A program made the translations under genes and the position numbers. A model generated the notes under the pieces. That model did no database searches. It had not been told where the DNA came from and worked only from the letters and a program-made list of their open reading frames with translations. A DNA stretch of 64,000 nt from Erythrocercus mccallii. Its lineage: Eukaryota; Chordata; Aves; Passeriformes; Dicruridae. Positions 60,631 to 64,000 of the stretch are shown one piece after another (the stretch's first letter is position 1; every line of letters begins with the position of its first letter). The stretch covers positions 1 to 64,000 of the forward strand of contig VZRG01002006.1 of assembly GCA_013397435.1 (NCBI GenBank), written 5' to 3'.

Positions 60631-63600
60631 TAAAACTGCCTTAATATTAGATAGAATCATAGATTTCTCTTGGTAAGGTAGAGAAAGAAGCACAGACACT
60701 ATGTTGCATTGTTATTCTATCCAAGTAACATGAAAATCCGTTTTAATAGAAGGTCTTCCAAAGAAGCCTAATTATGAACGTGTAAGGATCACCTCTACTA
60801 TTTCTTTACAAGCAATCCACTTTCCATATCTTTCCCTCAATCAGCTGCATAGGGTTACCTATAGAGCTAGCAGCACGTAGCAAAAAATTGACAAGATGAA
60901 GAATGCATTTGCTGACAGGGAATTTACATACTCATAGCTCATGCATCATCACAGTTTACCCAGGCTTTAATGACTCCTCTGAACTGACAAGATGAGGATG
61001 CTCACACTCTGTGTGACTAATCAGAAGCAGCAAAATGCTTCAGTGACCACAATTCAACTGAAAATTGCATAAGTGGTTATCTTGCCTTAAAGACAAATGG
61101 CAGGTTTAGCTTAGTTTCTCTCCATTGTAACACCCACTGAAACAAACCCTATTAAGAAGGCATTGAAGGTAGGAGGAACTACTAAAAGAAAAGAATAAGA
61201 ATAAGTCATAGTAGTAGTAGTTATAATATTTTATCTAAAAAAGAAAAATATTTGTGGAAAAGAGTTCTAAAGTTTATACAGAGGGACTAAATACTATACA
61301 GAACTAAATATTATGTAGAATATTTAATAAATATTTAATATTTAAACTAAATATTATGTAGTCCTGCTACTGCATTCATCCTCCTGTAATAATGGGAAAT
61401 CATAGTACAAGATGAAAATTTCTGTGATATGACATAATGTGACAAACTACTTGTCAAAAATTGGGCTCAAAATGGAATGAGGACAGTTCATTCTTGCTGT
61501 ATCAGTTGAACATATCAAGTGCTGAAAATTATATCTTTATTTCTCCAAAATGAAAGTATGTCTCATTTGCTATAATCAAAAAGAGAGTAAGAAGTATGTC
61601 AAGCTATAAGATATTCCTAAAAATATATTAAGAAAAAAGATTTTACTTTCAAGGTTAGTAACTACTCAGTGGATCAGTCTGCTTGGGAGAAAATTATTTT
61701 AGCATAGCTTAAAAAGCAGGACTCACAAGCTGTGAGACCAATAGTCATAAAACTATCCAGAGGATAGGAAATTCCTGCTACTGGCTTCTATCCACTAAGT
61801 ATAATATTTCTTTAGCAACATTGTCATTTTCTCTTTGATCTGCCCTACTTAGAAAGGCAGCAACTTTTAAGTCACCAAATCTTTATGGGGCACAGAAAAG
61901 GACAGGTAATTTTTGGCTGACCTCAGTTTCAGAGGGCATATAGACTAAACCCCTTCAGATGCTTCTTGAACAGCCATCAGTGCAAATTTTAGGTGCAGTT
62001 GAGAAGTGACATATGGCCTCTTATTATTTCCACAAATATGCTGCTACTGCAACAATAAATCTTTAAAAGACATTGCTAACTCTGTATGAGGTCTTAGACT
62101 ATTGATGTTTATAAATCTGCAAGATCTGATTGTAGGAAATATACCACTGCTCTAATCTCCAACCCACAAATTACTTTCCACTGAAGCAATGTAGTGATTT
62201 CTTTTTCCAGAACTATAAAAACTTAAGAATAATAAATCACATAAAAATCTTGAACAGAAATATTAAAACCTTTTTTGCCTTTTTCCTTATGCATAAAGAA
62301 ACAATATCAAATGTTGTTCCTCTTACCTGGGAGAGTAATATTTATCTGCCAAAGAACACTTGTTTAATCATTATGGACTTAAAAAGGGAAAGAAACTAAG
62401 GAGAGAAAGATGGGAAAAATCCAGATTGATTAAAAAATGGAGAAGTGGACAGAGTGAACAGCTCAACATCATATTCTCCCTCCCCTGCCCACTTTCATGT
62501 GTTAAGTTACCTTTTGTTAATACTAAATAGATTCAGTTTTTATCCATGTTTCCCTAAATAAACTGGTCTAGTGATATTGCAAAAACATAGTCCCTAAGTC
62601 ATCTACTACAGTTTGAGGGCTATCCTGCAGTGATCACATGGATGTCTGGTACTTTCGTCCTGTGAATGTGTAACTCACTTGGACAACAAATATTGAGATG
62701 CCAGAAAAAAAAATCCCTCTGAACCTAGGATGAAGAGATGCTAGTATATCATTCTGCAATATGAAAACATTTTTGTAACAGCTTAAAACCTGAAGTGCAT
62801 TAGGGAGAATGATATACAGAAAACATATTGCATGTACTGTATTATATAAGATAAATTTAAATATATTAGCCAATAAAGTAAAGAAATAATAAAATACTAT
62901 TGTGATCTGCACCAGCATAACACACAGACTATTCAGCATTTTGATTCTTTTGATTAGTTATCTATTTAACAATCAAGCAATAGTCATTCCCACAAAAAAA
63001 CCCCACCAGAACTTATAGAGAAAATCAGGGATGTCAATACCTTCTGGTATATTTATGAAACAGATTTAATAACTGTTACATAAGTATATGCTGTTTGCAT
63101 TTCATAATGCTTTTCATAGTTGGGGTTTTTTAAAAATAATTTCCCACTAATAATCCTGAAGAAACATATTCAATTACACTAATTATTTGCATGGTTAAGT
63201 GCATGTAAGGTTTTTTCCCATTGCATTTATTTAATTTTCTGTGCTTTAAGTGAACAAATGTCAGTTATACATGTACTAATGACACAGATCTCTTCTAATG
63301 ACTCTGTGAAGTCAGTGGTGTTTTAGGCAGCCTGTTGGCACTGACATACTTAGTGGAGACACTCAGTTATAGCCTACAAGCAACACACAAATATTGGAGC
63401 AAGTCATCCTCAGGATATCCACATTCTTGTCTGGAAGAATTACTGTGTTTTCACGTGCTATCAGACACAGAAGGAATAAGCCAAGAAAAAAGTAGGGTCT
63501 CTCAGGGAGAAAAAAGCCATTTTTGGACATGTTAGAATACAACTCCAAGGTTAGCTGTATGGGTTACAACCCTAATGGTCGTGAGCTTTTGTCTGCAGGA

Positions 63601-64000
63601 CTCAAGGCAGCACTACCCTATGCACAGTTTGGGTAAAAACACTCAACATAACAACTGCACAAGGGTTATGTTTACCAAGTGATTTTAGTATCTTTTTTAA
63701 ATTAAATTTTGAGGAAAATTATGTCAAAAAGACATACTAACAAGTAAAACTTTCATTTCTGATTTGTACCATTTACATTGCATATGAGTGGGAGGCAGGT
63801 TTTTTAATAATTCAGTGGTGACAAGCCTCCGTGTGAAGAGAAGGATGGGGGTGTCAGGAACAAATAGGAAGGAAAGAACCCATGCATCTCTGAGGAGTCT
63901 GAGACTGGGAAACCTGTGATAGACAGAGTTTTGGAGGTCACTGAAGTGTTACATTAACAGTACTCCTGAGAATGACAAATACAGTTCCTTAACAGAGAAT
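60631..64000. other. Gene-free intron stretch to window end
   Basis: AT-rich unique-looking sequence. It contains a short (TAG)n run near 61209-61221 and a direct repeat of 17 bp at 61302 and 61345. Frames up to about 100 codons (62634-62939, minus) are rich in F, I and L from AT-rich DNA and match nothing known. Confidence 0.5.
61302..61361. repeat. Direct repeat of 17 bp, 43-bp period
   Basis: AACTAAATATTATGTAG occurs at 61302-61318 and again at 61345-61361. AT-rich TATTTAATA-type sequence lies between them. Confidence 0.88.

Larger units (their letters stand above)
36245..64000 (-). other. KHDRBS2: Inferred KHDRBS2 intron upstream (5' side) of the exon, running off the window
   Basis: Everything to the right of the exon is inferred to be intron, because the gene is read right to left and no preceding exon was recognised. 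The stretch contains two CR1 fragments facing each other, one more CR1, two LTRs, two TATTC pentamer tracts, several small palindromes and one ambiguous base. A preceding exon should encode the residues ending KQYPK before FNFVGK; I did not see it by eye. A diverged short exon could have been missed. Confidence 0.75.

Noticed and set aside
1..64000. CRISPR arrays, operons, tRNA or rRNA genes
   Set aside because: None seen. The sequence is vertebrate intronic DNA, and I noticed no cloverleaf-like gene with intact A and B boxes or rRNA-like block, though a tRNA scan was not run.

Overview
The window is vertebrate nuclear DNA from a bird, probably a songbird. It is AT-rich and CpG-poor, with no operons or long reading frames. 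It carries six fragments of the avian CR1 LINE with typical 3' ends, and several LTRs of the kind found in passerine genomes. The bird call rests on CR1; the songbird call rests on my recall of the LTR families and is an inference.

The one protein-coding element I can defend is a 117-bp exon on the minus strand at 36128-36244. It encodes 39 residues of the KH RNA-binding domain of a Sam68-like STAR protein. The residues fit KHDRBS2 (SLM-1) better than KHDRBS1 or KHDRBS3. The exon has a good acceptor and a poor donor, is phase 0 at both ends, and holds the GXXG loop. The rest of the window is then intron: 36245-64000 is the 5' flanking intron in gene direction and 1-36127 the 3' flanking intron. 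KHDRBS2 is known for very large introns, so one exon in 64 kb is plausible.

Layout, left to right. 1-8112: intron without recognised repeats apart from purine-rich and A-rich tracts. 8113-8844: solo LTR, minus strand, with an 84-bp duplication in its U3. 14317-15167: solo LTR, plus strand, split by a CR1 insertion. 19455-20120 and 22507-22846: antisense CR1 fragments. 29291-29392: 44-bp near-perfect inverted repeat, followed by smaller palindromes. 35282-35600: decayed LTR related to the one at 14317. 36128-36244: KHDRBS2 exon. 36719-40781: short tandem repeats and hairpins. 44475-44938: sense CR1. 48150-48200: perfect 25-bp palindrome. 48249-48672: LTR, plus strand. 55291-56008 (+) and 56233-56613 (-): CR1 fragments facing each other. 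57745 to about 57990: LTR fragment, minus strand, with a poly(A) signal in the sense of the host gene. 60566-60630: (TATTC)n microsatellite.

I found no undescribed multi-gene system. The best candidates for a second look are the 44-bp foldback, the 25-bp palindrome, the weak donor of the KH exon, and the sense-oriented LTR poly(A) signal. Repeat boundaries were judged by eye and may be off by 5-30 bp.
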